Shown here in pieces: positions 1-13,243 of a stretch of DNA of 64,000 nucleotides. Position numbers and translations under genes: made by a program. Each line of letters begins with the position of its first letter. Positions within the stretch are counted from its first letter, which is position 1. The notes under the pieces are model-generated. The model was given only the letters and a program-made list of their open reading frames with translations. It made no database searches and was not told where the DNA came from. The stretch comes from Entonaema liquescens (lineage: Eukaryota; Ascomycota; Sordariomycetes; Xylariales; Xylariaceae), in contig CADCSX010000006.1 of NCBI GenBank assembly GCA_902805475.1, positions 2,232,001-2,296,000 of the forward strand, written 5' to 3'.

Positions 1-393
1 CAAGGCTGAAAAGGAATCCGGTGGCTAGTCGCACAAGTTAGTTGCCATAACCTCCCTAATCGAGCGTCGTATCGCAGCTTGCATGCCCCGGGAGAAGTCC
101 TCGTGCAATAGAGACAGCGCATTTCGAGCATAGCCGAGAACTGCTGAACGGGAATCTCTGCAAGCACCTGCACTCGTTCCTAGATACGCGAACCGGCCGG
201 CCCAGACAGCGGGTAGATATGACATCGTAAAAGTTAACACTGCCATGCAGACTACAGACGTAGAGGTGGTGGAAATTTCGGGGTCAAGAGGGCAGCATCC
301 GATCGTCGTGACCTCTAAAAGCATTCGGACCGGACGTGCCCATAAACATTGTCCCATCAGGACTGGCACACTGCGTCATACTCGACGGTGTTA
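1..393. other. 3' flank of the first regulator gene, no gene seen
   Basis: This stretch lies downstream of the stop codon of the leftmost regulator. Short open frames exist on both strands, but none shows a recognisable motif, a splice-consistent extension or a family resemblance. I see no RNA gene or repeat here. Confidence 0.5.
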
Positions 394-2654
394 TCAACCG
401 TTCAGGAATGTTCGCCTGCGGACTTCGGCCTCCTTGATGATCTCGGCAGCCAAACTCAAGCTGGGTGCCAGTATTGCCATCCTCTCAATGTCCATAATTA
501 CGTCATTGATGATTTGATCGATGACTTCACGGTGAGGTACAAGCGTCAACAGTATGTTAGATAGCGACGGTGACATAGTAGCCCCCATTACCAGTAATGT
601 CTGTGAAACAATAGAGAGAGCGCCCTGCCAAAGGTAGGGCATATGACCGGCGTGACTACGGTCAAATCGTTAGATTGGGTCAAGAATTTGAAGAGCCGGG
701 AACTGAGCATGAGGCTAGGGGAGAATTGTCCAATCATGAAGAGGGAGTTCTACTTACTGTGCAGATATGTGCTCCAATTGCCTGATTGAGGCTTCGAGGC
801 ACTTATGACAGCTATCCCGCACTGAGGGATCCAATACGGCTTGCTCGTTATCGAGCACCGCCAAGATATACGGACGGTAGATAATGGTTCGGCAAGCGAA
901 GAAACGTAATCGTAGCACCGTTTGCACCGGGTCCGGTAGAGTCGTACGGGTGAACGGGAATTGAAGGGCCAAAGGGAGACTTTCATACCACTGCGTAAGC
1001 TGAAAGTCCAACTCCGCGACAACAGGTTCTAAACTCGTAGTTGAAGCCATAGAATCCTTGGAGTAAATGAGCTGGCTGACTCTATTGAGAAGTCTTCTTA
1101 GAGCAATCTCAGCCAAGAAATACCAGAGGTCATCCCGACCGACCGCTTCGGATTCTTCCCCTTGAAATCCACCAGGGAGTCCAACGTTTTCCTCGAATTG
1201 AACTACTCCGGAATGGGGTAAGTCTAATTCCGCGAGAAGATCGCTTTCAAAAAGTAGAGCGTTCCAGTAAATTCTTTCTAAGAGTTCTCTTTGGTCCTCC
1301 GGCACCCGAGTAGGAGTCATGAGTAAGAGTTGTAGTTTGCTGCTCACCGTGCAAAGCAAATTCCATGCTTCCAGCGGTCTTACTAGGTAGAAAAGATATG
1401 CAGCGGCCAATAAATGACATTGAGCAGCTAGAACGCTATTCGCAGTCATCATGCCAGGTAAAAGTGACCATGCAGCCGTAAAATATTGCAGGCCTGGAGG
1501 GTCCTCTTGAGGCACAATCCTAGATATACTACCGCGTAGACTCGCCTGACCGAGTGAAAGTACTAGTAGCACGATACAGCTCTCTGGGCCTTCGCGAAAT
1601 CCGGTTGATAATGCCGTACGATAGTGGCTCCTCCAAGTGAAAGGATTAACGCAGGCATACCATACGTTCACTCTCTCGAAATAAGCTTCGATATAAGCGT
1701 TGGTATTCGATAGGTCGACGCAAGGAGTCTTGGCCAACGAATGTAGCGGTTCTCGCGCCATCTCAAGTTGTAGAATGATCTGTGGATCGTACGGGCGTCC
1801 GATCAGATCCCGAATCAACGGCCATTGTAGCAGATGAAGCGCGGCGTTGGTGTGAACTTTCGGCATTGTAGAGATGTTAGTACCTTGAGGATGACTTGTC
1901 CATGTACCTAAGCCACCGCTCGGTATAATAGAGACAAAGTTACCAGAAGAGTTCTGAATCATGACATTATCCCCGCTGAGAGCCGTCCCGTTACTTATGG
2001 GCGGGGAATCGTGGGTAATCTGCATCGCGTTCGGGTGACCGTTTGCTAAATTGATCTGAAGAAGACTCTCGATTCGATTCAGCCGCTCGAGAATAAGCTT
2101 GTCGCCAGCGTCAAGCTTGATTCCGGGTTCTCGATATATGCACTCCGCTCCCAGCTCCGTACACAATTTACATTTTGGTTTAGTGCCGTCACATCTTGAT
2201 TTTCGAGAGCGGCAGACTTCGCACTATAAATACTTTGATTAGAATCTCACCTATATAATATTTACTGCCGTCTTAAACCTACCGCGATGGTGGCTCGTCT
2301 CCGAGGGTAGTCAACAGTCGCATCGGTATTCCGCCTCTTCAGCGGGTTTCCCCCTTCGTCGCTAGATGCTTTCGACATGCCATTGGTGACCTGCTCGGTA
2401 CGGATCTCAGATGTTTGAGAAAGGTTCCGGGCCTTTTGTGCCGAACCTAATATTCCTTCCCGGCTGAAACTTGCAGTGCGCTGGGCCTTAACAGACGTCG
2501 GGGACTTTAGCGCTGAGCCGTTGGTGGCCGGGTTAAGTTGCGGCGAAGGGACTTCTATAGAGAAAGTCTCTCTCGACGGCAAGGGGAATGGCCGTCCCGA
2601 ATTACTCGCTGCGCCGGCGGAAAGAGGCGAGTCACCCGTCGACGACGGCGACAT
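394..2654 (-). CDS. Zn2Cys6 fungal transcription factor
   Basis: Predicted nuclear DNA-binding regulator of the Gal4 class. My model has three exons (2654-2283, 2223-758, 655-394), which sum to 2100 nt, or 699 residues. The first intron (2282-2224) lies just before the first zinc-binding cysteine. After splicing the cluster reads C-x2-C-x6-C-x6-C-x2-C-x6-C with the basic loop RSRKSR, the typical binuclear zinc pattern. A 124-residue Ser/Pro-rich N-terminus precedes it and a short linker/dimerisation helix follows. The body matches the fungal-specific middle homology region, and the last exon carries a conserved stretch beginning PYLWQGALSIVSQ. The start is the ATG at 2654; the frame is open a little further but only from non-ATG codons. 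The last intron (757-656) is the least certain, because a nearer acceptor gives a frame with a stop. The regulated pathway cannot be told from the sequence. Confidence 0.85.
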
Positions 2655-3600
2655 CTTTTTGAGCCAACAGATCTCCGGCACCTCTCCGGCGGAGTCAACG
2701 ACAGGCAGTCTCGCTTAAGTATTAACTAGACGATGCTGCTACCTTTTCGTATGAAGTCGTGTAACCGGAAGACCAAAAGAAGCATACGACTTCGGTGAGG
2801 GAATATTTACCCAGGACGCCGTACAGGAACAAGATTCGGACAAAAATGACGAGAGAGGGTATCCGGGTCTGCAAGGCACGGGGCAGCGAGCTTATCATAT
2901 TTTATGACGGGAAACCGTGGGAAAGATGGAGGATTCGACGGTGGTGTCTCCTCCACATGGTACCGTACTTAGGTACACACCTGCAGAAGCGGCGCAGAAC
3001 CGTTGAGCCCCTAGTAAGAGAATCCCAGCCCGCCTAGAAGGTCCAGCATACATGGTATGTGGTATAGACAAGCCAAAAGAAAACCCCAGAAAATTGCTTC
3101 CCATCGTGGTTTAGGCCTACCGTTGTCAAAAAATGTACTTACTTACTAAGGGTACAGCATAGAATTGGTAGGTACTTTAACATCAGGGTGAGGGTAGTAT
3201 CCATGCTCTGTCACCTCACCCCTGATTGGAGCCCATCTTCTGGAAGCTCGCGGTACAATACTGTACAAAAATTTGGCCGTTCAGTTTCATTTTCCGTACG
3301 AACGAGCTATCCGTAGGTAGTGATAGCTAGTATCGAGTATCATACCTCTTCTAAGCAGGCAAAGAAGCCTTATGGGCTGAAGAGAATGGAGTGGTTTTTT
3401 CCTTCTCTCTTCTAATGGCAATAGTTAACATAACCAAGCTAAATCGCAGACGGTAACGGGATTTGGGATTGCAGAAGTAGGCTCTCAAATCCCCGCTTCT
3501 ACATAGAACACCTTACCCTGACCTCGCGCCTAAGCCGGGGTCATAAATAGTCTACCAAAATTCAAACAACTATATTTCCGAAGAATTTTTTTTTTTTTAA

Positions 3601-3628
3601 ACTTGGACTTGGACTTGGACTTGGACTT
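3601..3628. repeat. Hexanucleotide microsatellite (ACTTGG)n
   Basis: Four and two-thirds perfect copies of ACTTGG, immediately after a run of T residues. Simple sequence repeat in intergenic DNA. Confidence 0.95.
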
Positions 3629-6600
3629 AACACTCCACACTAGCACTCGGTATCATATAGAGAATAATATATGTATTATTTCACTAGAGGGGGTACGGCA
3701 ACTTTAAAGACCAGAAAATAGCTAGTACCGGTATAAAAATTCTCGCAGCATGGGGGAAAATGACTGGTAGGAATAGATACAAAATACGTAGAGGACTCTT
3801 TGGGGAGAGATCTGGGGTGGCAGGGGTCGGATGAAAGGGAACATGAAAATTTCCGCGGGGACGATTTACAAAATATGAATTACATACCTGGACACATTTC
3901 CCCACTACTGGTCCTGAAGCTTGTCCATCGTGTACAGTCTGACAGTATCCGACGTAGGAAATTATGAAAAGTGTTTAGGCCACTTACATATGTAGTAGGT
4001 GGATGCCCTCCACATGGAAATACTACATAGTTAATTCAACTAGCACTAGCAGCCCTAATTAAGGAGATAGGTTTCATAAGTTCCTCTTAGTTATATCAAC
4101 CTCATGTGTTCTTATACGTATATGTAAGTACTTGTAACTAGTATAAGCGCCTAGTTCAAGTTTGAAGATAGAATGGAAAGGAGCAACATGAGGCCAGCAT
4201 CTATTAAAACTGCATATCCGCCCGTATTCGCAAGATCCCTATGTAATTTCCTACGGACACCAAAAGGTAGATAGATTATGCGTTTTGGTTATGTTAGGTA
4301 GGTGAGGTAAGACATGTACATAACTTGGCTTGGACCCTTAGCTTCTTCCAGCCGTATTCCGTGGTGTAGATAATAGTGTAGTGTGAAGAATTGTAGCCTA
4401 TCACCATTATTAGCTTGTTAGGCAATCCTTGTTACATAACCCCATCTCCAACCTACCCAGTCGTTCATAGCACATGGTCCATGCAGGATAGGTAGTTCCC
4501 TCTTATGCTATGTACGTACATGTTAGCTGATAGCCAAAACCTCACCCGCCCATCATTATATGATATCCGTCATTACCTACGGCGTCGCTTTATATATAAG
4601 AATTATATCTTTCATAAGAGGAACGGCCCCTACTCATTACCGATCACATACAGTAGACCGATTTCGAAGTACCAAGATATACGCATAGTAATACAGGAGA
4701 ACTAGGTACTCTTATTACTTGGCCTGTTTAATCTAAAAATCATTATGATTTCAAAACGCTTATACCTTAGGTACTGATATCCCCAAAAGGGCAGTCCGTA
4801 CCTATTCTGCATCTTATACCGACTACTATACCACACTATATTATGCTATACCAACCTATGATACGCCCGACTATGGGTTTCAAACTCGTACAAGAACAGG
4901 CTAACCACCGAAATGATCATACATAACTCTTCATGCTATACGCAACCCGTCATTGGAGGCCGTTACTATAGCCAAACCACCCTGTCAGCTCCTCGATGCG
5001 CTAGCTTAATAACTTAGCTACGCACACGTGAAGAATACTCCAAATCCTATATATCGAGTTGACTAATGGTCTTGGTTGTCATTTAGCGACCGGAACCGAT
5101 TTGCTTACGGCCTCTCGCTTGAGTCACGAGAGCCAGTTTGGCGCAGCTTTTCTACTACATCAATATAAAAGCGGATGACTATCTCTATTTATGAAGGGGG
5201 TTGACCTTCCTTTCTGGAATCCTGTTCTGTCTGTTCTTTTACGGCCGACCCCAGGTACTGTACTTCCTCGTCGTCGCTCCGCTAGCGTAGGAGGAACGAG
5301 ACGATCCATTCTCGCTACCGGGCAATGCTTCACCCTCTACTATAGTACACATAGACAGACATCTACGAGGCTGACCGAGAAATCATTCAGGGTTTGCCTC
5401 TTTGGGCTTGCACGGGACAAGTTCATCTAAACTGTGGACCGGTCCCTTCAGGCAGACTGCGGATTACTACAGCGGACGTGAAGATCTAGCAATATTCTGG
5501 AATACTCGTGAAATGAAGCCCGGTTTTTTCCCAGGTCAACCAGATTGATCAAACTGAAACCCATCATCCATGGTATTCAGATACGTGTGTGCCTATCGCA
5601 TCTACCCCACAACATCTCTACTCATCTAGCTATCCCTCCCAATGCTGAACTGGCCTTAGTATGTGGGAGGACTAATAACTGCTATCAGGCGAGTGCCTCG
5701 CCGGCTGTTGGCGTTGACAGGAACTTGCATGATCATATCCGTCCAACGGGCCGAATACCAAGTGATGGTGCTGAATGTGCTGAAAACGCGGGTGGCCTTG
5801 CGCCAACCGCACGCCACATATAAAGATACCCTTACACTTAATATTTGCTTATAAGCTCGGACCGGGTTTAGCATCGTCCCAAATCGTCTGTAGATCATTT
5901 CTGCGGGGGAAGGATTTCTCAAACAGAGACGGCTTCTCCCGCGGGCTGAGAAGATGGGCGGTGGGGAGAAATCTAGCTTGAAAATTAAAATTGCTAGCTT
6001 TAATATCGCTATTATTCGGTTTCATCCTCCCGGCACTTGTTCTCTTTCTTTCCGAGGCAGATTTTATGACTTACAGAATGGCCGACGTCCCCAATGCTTA
6101 GGTTATCGCAATATCCTATAGTAATAATCGGTATTAACTAATTCAAGACGTCGCTAGAGTGACGTTTGGCCTAGCGACGCCTGGGCATCATCTCCTACGT
6201 AGCTGGAAATCAGGGAGGTCATACAGGGTAAAGTCGTATTAAAATTACCGGCTTACATCGCCCATGACGGTCAGTCAGACTGACGAAGAACGAAGAGACC
6301 TATAGTAGGTACCTAAGGCACGAGGTTTAGACCATCCAGCTCCGATAATTGAGTAATTCAATAAGAGACCCTCTATTCGAACCTCCGCTATTGCTCCCGT
6401 AGCCCTGGCCCGCGGATAGCCAGCGTTACTATGCTTGTATGTATATCCGTACACTACTTTCACTTTCTCATATCTTCTTATATTCAACGCCAAGATATGC
6501 CCTAATCTAGCGGAGTGGAAATTGGTTACACTCATATCATCGCCAGCCTATGGTAGGATTCCGTTTACGAACTACCCCAAATGTCCAGCAAAACCTCAGT

Positions 6601-7463
6601 ACTCTTCATCATCGTGAGTTTACTAAACAAGCTCGACCGGTCGGAGGTGTTCCGTACCAGGTAACTTGAAAGTAGATAAGCATATCTATCGTGTCGCCTT
6701 CAGTGCGAAGAAACGAGCGCGTTATTCTACATGCTACCATGGCACCACAGAGGAGTTATACACACACCAATATACTAAGACACTCTTTCGAAGATCGGCT
6801 GACATGATCTTCTGTGCATCTGCCAGGTGCGCTCAGACTCTCGCTAGCCCATGCCTGCCTTGCTGCTCCCCAGATCCCGCAGGGCAAATTTACTCGGAAG
6901 TGATAGTACTTCGAACGTGGAACTATAGGTTAGACCCTCTCTCCAAGGCCAGCTTACCTATGAGGCTACGTACCAAGAGTGCGGTTCTGTCGGCTCGACC
7001 AACCAGCTTCGCGAACGAATACCTGCGTCGTTGGCGCGAAGAAAAAGAGGAACGATCGTGACAGTTGCCGCCCCCGAAATCTGCAAAGAAGGCTCGCAAG
7101 AAAATTTACGAAAGGCCGTGCGCTTTGGGGGAGGCTACTAAACGAGTGTAACGTCGGTATCGTCCTTAACTGTTCAACAAAAAATGTTCTCCTTCAAAAA
7201 AACACACGATCGCAGTCTAGCCACAGAGTCTAGCCAGGTGAACCGTGTCAAGAACTTACTCGCCTGGCTCGAACTGGTAGTCCGTACACCAACATACCTA
7301 GTAATCTCCTTCTATTATTTGTGATACTGCCCTGTCGAGTTCACTTCACTACGTAGCAGCGGCTGCCGCTATGGACCTAAATATCTCGCTTCTTGGTACT
7401 AGTACCTGTCAAGCGCCGCGGTCTGACATCCTGATGTGTGACCAGGTCATCCAGCCGGGCGCG

Positions 7464-7495
7464 AACCAAGCTGTAAGTCAACCAAGCTGTAAGTC
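7464..7495. repeat. 16-bp perfect tandem duplication
   Basis: The 16-mer AACCAAGCTGTAAGTC occurs twice, head to tail, without mismatch. It lies in otherwise unannotated intergenic DNA, so it is probably a recent slippage or repair duplication. Confidence 0.95.
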
Positions 7496-8419
7496 ATCGA
7501 GGATGCACGTATACCATGTTAATCTAATAAGCGGTTCCAAGTTTTCCTGGTTCTGCTATCAAGAGAATAATTTACTCCACGTTAGCGTATGCTACGTAAA
7601 TCATGGTCCTCATGTATACTTCAACTTTTGGAATAATCTGTCGTGGCTTTTCCATTCCTGTCGATCTCCCGTATCCTACTCCGAAACGGTATGCCAAGCA
7701 CTCCCGTTTCGTCGTCGCCTTCCCGCCCCAAAGAGGCTCCCGGCAAGGTCGACGATATGACTTACGAACGTCCACGTCAACGACTTCGCCCCTGATCAAC
7801 GATTTTACTTTTACATACGTAGTACATATTAATATTTCTTCCAAATACGACACCTACAGTGATATTAGCTCCAGGGTGATCATTTCTCAGCATCTACCCC
7901 ATTTCCAGCTCGACCAACCATGCATCCAGGAGGACATGTTCTCAGGGTTGCTATTTTTGTAATCTCACCAGTGGCAACCTCATATATTGACCTACGTACA
8001 CCTAGACTCTCCCCATCCTAGCTTACCAAACTTCACATAGCTTACTTACGTGTTTATATTAAATTCTGCTTACCCCCGCACCTTACGATTTGTTCCTCCC
8101 AATTTATATTGTATAAGTCATTAAGAACCCCGCAGGAGCCCGCACCACATGCTCAAAAGTCCCTTGAAATCCAGTATGAGGCTCTACAGGATTCAAAGCG
8201 CCTCAACTAAAATTTTATTCTATGCGTTGGCCACATGATCTAAGAACCATAATTGACCCGCTTTGCCTCGGATATTGGTCTTATTCGTATCACAGCATAT
8301 TGGCCTCTGACTTTTGCTACGCGAGGTCGGTATACGAAAAGGGTCATTTATTCTACAGGTCGTACGAGGTCTATACGCCCCTATCTAATAATTGGTTCTG
8401 GGCTCTTTCCATGACACTG

Positions 8420-9987
8420 CTAGATTGTATGATAATCCTCGCGGAAGATGGCCGCAGTCACTTCGCCTTCAATATCCGCGTACGCGATATAATCCTTGAA
8501 TAACCCTGTCTTAACATCACGATCAATGATAACGACACGGCCATCACCCTGTAGTGCTACAGCTACCAAGTTACCATCTGCGTTGATCGAAAAGTGCCGG
8601 GGTACCCTACCACCAGCCGCAAACTCTTGAACCTTGGTTAACTCTCCAGTTGCGTGGTCAATCGAATACTGCAGTGTTCAAGGTCAGCTATATTCGGCGT
8701 AAAGGTAGAGCCAAGGGCCCTTTGAATTAAGAGACCCTAGACAAGCTCCTAGGAAGTATTTCTCCTAGAGAAAGGGGCAACACAGTAGGCAACTTTAAGA
8801 TACTCACAGTTATGATTGGGTCTGAAGGGATCTCAGTGCTATTATTAGGATCGAAGTTCGTGATGTTGAACGAATCCTCCCAGCGCGACGATACAATCAA
8901 GAAGTTTCCATCGGGCTTCATATCATGTTAGTATAGGTAGTCTTAAACCGCGGCCGTAGTTTTCAATGCTTACCGAGACGATGATCTCAGCTGCACCCGT
9001 CTTCTCTGGCAACTCCCTCTCCTCACCGTGCGTAGGGATGAAGAACAACTCGTCAAAGCTCAGAGTCTTGTTTTCATTGTATGTGACTTCATATCCCGTA
9101 ATTGCGTTACCAAGTTCAGAAACCAGGTAAAAGTATGTCTTGTCAGACGTTACCTTGAACGCGCCGTGCCTTGGCCCAGACCCGGGCCGTACGGTGAGAG
9201 GGGCGATGGGTGTCAACCCGAGGGTGCTAGCATCAGCTTGGTAGATACGGACAAGGTCGGCACCTAAATCCGGCACCAGAACGTATGATGCGGTAGGGTC
9301 TAGGATCGATTCGTGTGGATGAGGCGCCTCCTGTCTCTCGGGGTTGGGACCAGGTCCCTCGAGCGCATAAGTCTCGTTGTGCACCAGAGTGAGATTGCCC
9401 TCGGCATTGAAACCGACAACACTGACGCTAGAACCAGAACTAGATAGAATTTGTCAGATATGATGAGAATATTTTATCTGGATAATGCTTGTGATTTGAT
9501 ATTGTAGAGACAGCCAAGAAAAGGGAGTGGACCGCGAACCACCGAGCAAGTTCGCCGCATGCGGAGAAGCTGGGTGAAGGTTGGCTTACTAGTGTGCTAT
9601 AGCAAGTCCACTGCCGCCAACACCAAACTCAGCGATACTGACTGGCCCTTGGATCACATCAAGCTTGTCCAACGTAGCCAACGTTCCGTCATCGTCAGTA
9701 AAGAAGGTGGTCACGCCTCCATAGGGACCATTGAAACCCTCGTCCAGACAGAAGAGGAAGTTTTTGGAATAGTCGAGCGAGAGCCATGACGGATTCGGTC
9801 CACAGCCCGTCGAGTTGGAGATGTTCTCAAGGGTAGTAGCAGCACCAGTGGCGGAGCCGTCGTCGGGCAGGGTCAGACGTAAAGTCGTGACGGTACCAGC
9901 GTAAGAGGACACATAAAGGAGGGTAGCAGATGTCTGGCCAGCTAATCCTAGGGACAGCAGCCCTGCGGGGAAAATGCCTTTCCACAT
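8420..9987 (-). CDS. Secreted lactonase-family beta-propeller (6-phosphogluconolactonase / carboxymuconate cyclase-like)
   Basis: Four exons (9987-9590, 9439-8974, 8915-8808, 8668-8420) sum to 1221 nt, or 406 residues, with introns of 150, 58 and 139 bp. The protein begins with a likely signal peptide (MWKGIFPAGLL..., cleavage near residue 21), followed by the start of a seven-bladed propeller (TLLYVSSYAGTV). Blade motifs recur, for example HPHESILDPTASYVLVPDLG, PRHGAFK and RVPRHFSINADGN, as in the fungal lactonase family. Members either hydrolyse 6-phosphogluconolactone-like substrates or act as muconate cyclases; a secreted fungal member is not assumed to serve the pentose phosphate pathway. 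An in-frame upstream ATG at 10134 would add 49 residues with a hydrophobic segment. I prefer 9987 because of the signal peptide and because a TATA box lies only about 30 bp before 10134. Confidence 0.85.
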
Positions 9988-10161
9988 GGTTGGATGCTTC
10001 AACTCGTCGATCGACTGACTTGACCGAATCAACTGATGGGTGAGGATGAAGAAGGCGAACAAAAGAGTCACGCCAGCGGTGGCTATTAAGCCAACGCCAC
10101 GGGCTCTCGCAATCTGCCCACCGTTTGTCATCATGGCTTGTATCCTCTCCTCTCTCGGAGG

Positions 10162-10167
10162 TATATA
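10162..10167 (-). promoter_or_regulatory. TATA box of the lactonase gene
   Basis: On the minus strand the sequence TCTTATATACC lies about 30 bp before the ATG at 10134 and about 175 bp before the preferred ATG at 9987. Typical TATA-to-start-site spacing would place transcription initiation near 10134, which favours the downstream start codon. Confidence 0.5.
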
Positions 10168-13100
10168 AGATCTATTGACCTCAAGTGGTAATCGTCCATC
10201 GCCAATATCCCTGCCTCCCTTGCTAAGTTGGGTTTATCCGGAGGGTCCCTGCGGTCTACCCTTGTCCGGTACTGCATAAAATCCGGGAAAAAAAGAGGCT
10301 AACCGGCCGAGACGATTATGTATGTATTATTTATGTAAAAAATGCATAGGCATAAAGGCCAAGCCATTTGGTGTAGAAGAAAATATGTAGAAGTATGGTC
10401 CCTTTGTTATGTTCGTCTGGTTGTAGGATGACAACTTTTTTAGTCTGCTGCAGGGGTATGGGATAAGAAATTGGAGGAGGCCTATGAAAACAGCATAGTG
10501 AGCCCTTCCTTTCATGTCCAAGTCCAATGAATAGACTCGAAGAAGTTGGAGTAATGAATCTAGGCTGGTGGTACACGGGAGATGGCGTTACAATGCGGAG
10601 GAGAAAAGGTGGAGAAAAGACGGGACGGTATGGACGGTTTATTAGTGAGATGAACTGGATTTTGAAGCTTTCCGGTAGAGACAGACAGGGATATGGCTTT
10701 TTTTTTCATGCCGGGGTTGATCAAGCGTTCCCCCCATTGTTGACTATTACATATGCTCCGTCGTCTCAGCTTTAACGCTTTCCGGGGCAATGTGGAGGAT
10801 CAGCATTATAGTTCGAAGCTGTCGGCTTAAACTAGTATACATACCTATATATATGCCTGATTATAATAGGTAAGCAGTCTCACCGTTAAGGACAAGAGTG
10901 TTTTTCTCCATTTTGTAACAAGTAGATTATCTTATAAGAAATATGAGAAATAATATATTATTACGCTCGGAGTAGAGAGGGACCAGTAGCTTAGGAGGGT
11001 ATCATCGCCCTGAAAGTCAATCAATCGTGTCGCATCGCTAAGTCCCGAACGCGGAGATCACTTGAGCTGTTCTGATGCAACTCTATGCTTCAAATCAAGT
11101 TGTGTTCTGCTTGCTAGGTTCGATCAACGCTTGTACCCTGTTAGGTATCCCGTAATTGGGTGTTAACTGTCATCTTAGCAGGTAGCTTGCTATGCCGTCT
11201 TAAGCGTGTCTAAGTTGAATAGACTACTACTCTGCACGCTACCCCTGCGTTGCTCTCGAAGATACTCACAGGGAGAAGCTACTGCAAGAAAGAAGACATA
11301 GTCACAACTGCAACCTTGAGCGTAGCACTAAGAGACGGGAAGGGTGCTTGCTGTTTTTCAATGCCCCAACCTGGAAATCTGAGGACAAGAAGGGCTACTC
11401 TCACGACATAATAGGATATAAATCGTTCACTACTTACAGTTATGGGTACTAAAAGGCCAATCAACCGAGGCATTACCACTCCATCAACCTATGCCAGATT
11501 TATTATTCTCCGTAATGCTTTAGTGCCTTACACCGTATCCACTAATAGCTTGTCTGATGGCTTAATCGATCCGGTCTCCGGAATTCCTACCATCTGGGTA
11601 CTACTCTCTTCCACTTAGAGCGCTAACTTTGGAAACTCGGCCGACATCATGGATAACGATGCTTGTAAGAGGAGGGAAAAATTGTCTTGGCTTTCATAGA
11701 ACCAAGCACTATGGAGACGACTAGTCCACCGGTGTGATTACATCCAAACTAAGTTATATAATTCCGCCAAATAGCTACGGCGGGGAACTTGGAATGAGCT
11801 ATGGGAACCTAAGCAAGATCTATCTTAGCTAACCTTTTACTACGTCCATCAAGGCCCAACAAGGCAGCAATAGCAGTTTAAAAAGATATTGCCAAGAAAA
11901 CCGCCCACATGGCTGGTGGCCATCTTCGGTGTAAATCTCTTTCTACTGTCACATAACCCAATATCGCCGCGTAACGTTTACGTTTCAGGGACACATATGC
12001 AGCCGTGAACTATATCTCTCATGGTGACGCTTTATCACGAACGACTATTATTATGTCTGACCTCAGGGACGTCATTAAAGCCGATGTACGAACGGACGGA
12101 TACCACTGACGTGGAACCTGTAATATATATTAGTTCCTAAACGACAGAGATCGACAGTGTTACCTCACCTCGTGGCCAAAAGAAGCAAGATAAAGGAAAA
12201 GGGGGCTAAACGCGGATAAAAAGAGCCTCACCCGGAATGCTTTGCTTCCAGCGCTGACAGCTTAATATCGCATCGTCTCGCTACCATGGATCTGCGTCTG
12301 ACAACTGTTCAAGTAATGATAATTCGGCTGTTGATCTAATACCGAATCTAGGTTTTGAAGCCGGTGCTAACAGCTACGTTTTTTTAGCAGTTAAAAGTCC
12401 TGAATTTACAATAGCCGTTGGCAATTGGATTAGAGGTACCCCCTTACGTTATCAAGCCTCAGAGTGATCATCAAACGAGGTCATGACAATTATTCCTTTT
12501 AGTATTAATCAATAAATCTATTAGGTGTAGTCTATTAGGGATATGACTATCTACAGGCAAAGTTGAGGGTAATAGTCGAATTTCCGTGTCCAGTATGATA
12601 GCAAGACAAAACAAAAGTAGTAGTCCTGATATGCTCTCGATGAATCCCTTGGTGACGGCATGCCTGATATCAAGCACTTGTCCCCGAATAGAATGATATC
12701 AACATAACCCCGAAGCAAATATTAGCCTCGCTTGAATCCAAGCCTCTCCCTTCCGAATTGCGAGTCTGGAAGCCAGACTGACACTTATTCAGCCCGCCAT
12801 AAAGTGTATCGTCGTTTCTCCTAATCGTATCGCAAGGGAGCCTGGAAGAGTGGTAGCAACGTAGCACACCGACTATGGTCCTAGCATTGTGCTCATCTCT
12901 GTTGAAGATATCTTAAAGATCCTTGGCCTTTATCCGCTGATGCATTCCCTAGAGCAATGCGCCCCTGTTTTGATACTCACCAGTATCATGTGGAGATGTC
13001 CATGGCTTCTTTACCAGTTGAGAATAGCTTCGCCGTCCCATCTTTGATATCCCCCTAGCCGGGTTATCACATATGTACTTTAGCAAAACCTGGGCTCGCA

Positions 13101-13243
13101 TTATTCTTGTCTTTCTGCCCCGCGTCCCGTATATAAATCGGGGAACCCAGGCTGGTACTCTGACGTCTGGACGGGGAAGGCGTAATGTATGGTTTATATG
13201 TTTACCAGGAACCCCGGCGGGATGGGAATTTTTAGCCTCAAGT
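10168..13243. other. Gene-free 3 kb region between the lactonase promoter and the 3' end of clp1
   Basis: No frame of convincing length, motif content or splice consistency was found on either strand. Small open frames near 10330-10790, 11280 and 12470-12870 look like chance frames. No repeats of note. Confidence 0.5.

Larger units (their letters stand above)
2655..8419. other. Gene-free 5.8 kb region
   Basis: No coding region could be supported over this long stretch on either strand. Open frames are short (up to about 130 codons), lack family motifs and cannot be extended by splicing. The sequence is mildly AT-rich and full of short TAGGTA/TACCTA-type words, as seen in the other intergenic regions here. 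It holds a hexamer repeat near 3601 and a 16-bp tandem duplication near 7464. No transposon ends were recognised. It may contain decayed genes or elements beyond recognition by eye. Confidence 0.5.

Noticed and set aside
25..369. 114-codon minus-strand frame
   Set aside because: No motif, no splice support, and it lies just after the stop of the regulator gene. Length is within chance expectation.
656..716. Possible alternative exon of the first regulator reading FPALQILDPI
   Set aside because: It is followed by an in-frame TAA, and the nearer acceptor gives a different frame that does not reach the conserved last exon. The 102-bp intron gives a whole-codon total.
6666..7233. Two overlapping plus-strand frames of 131 and 84 codons
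   Set aside because: Composition and lack of any motif or splice continuation suggest chance frames in intergenic DNA.
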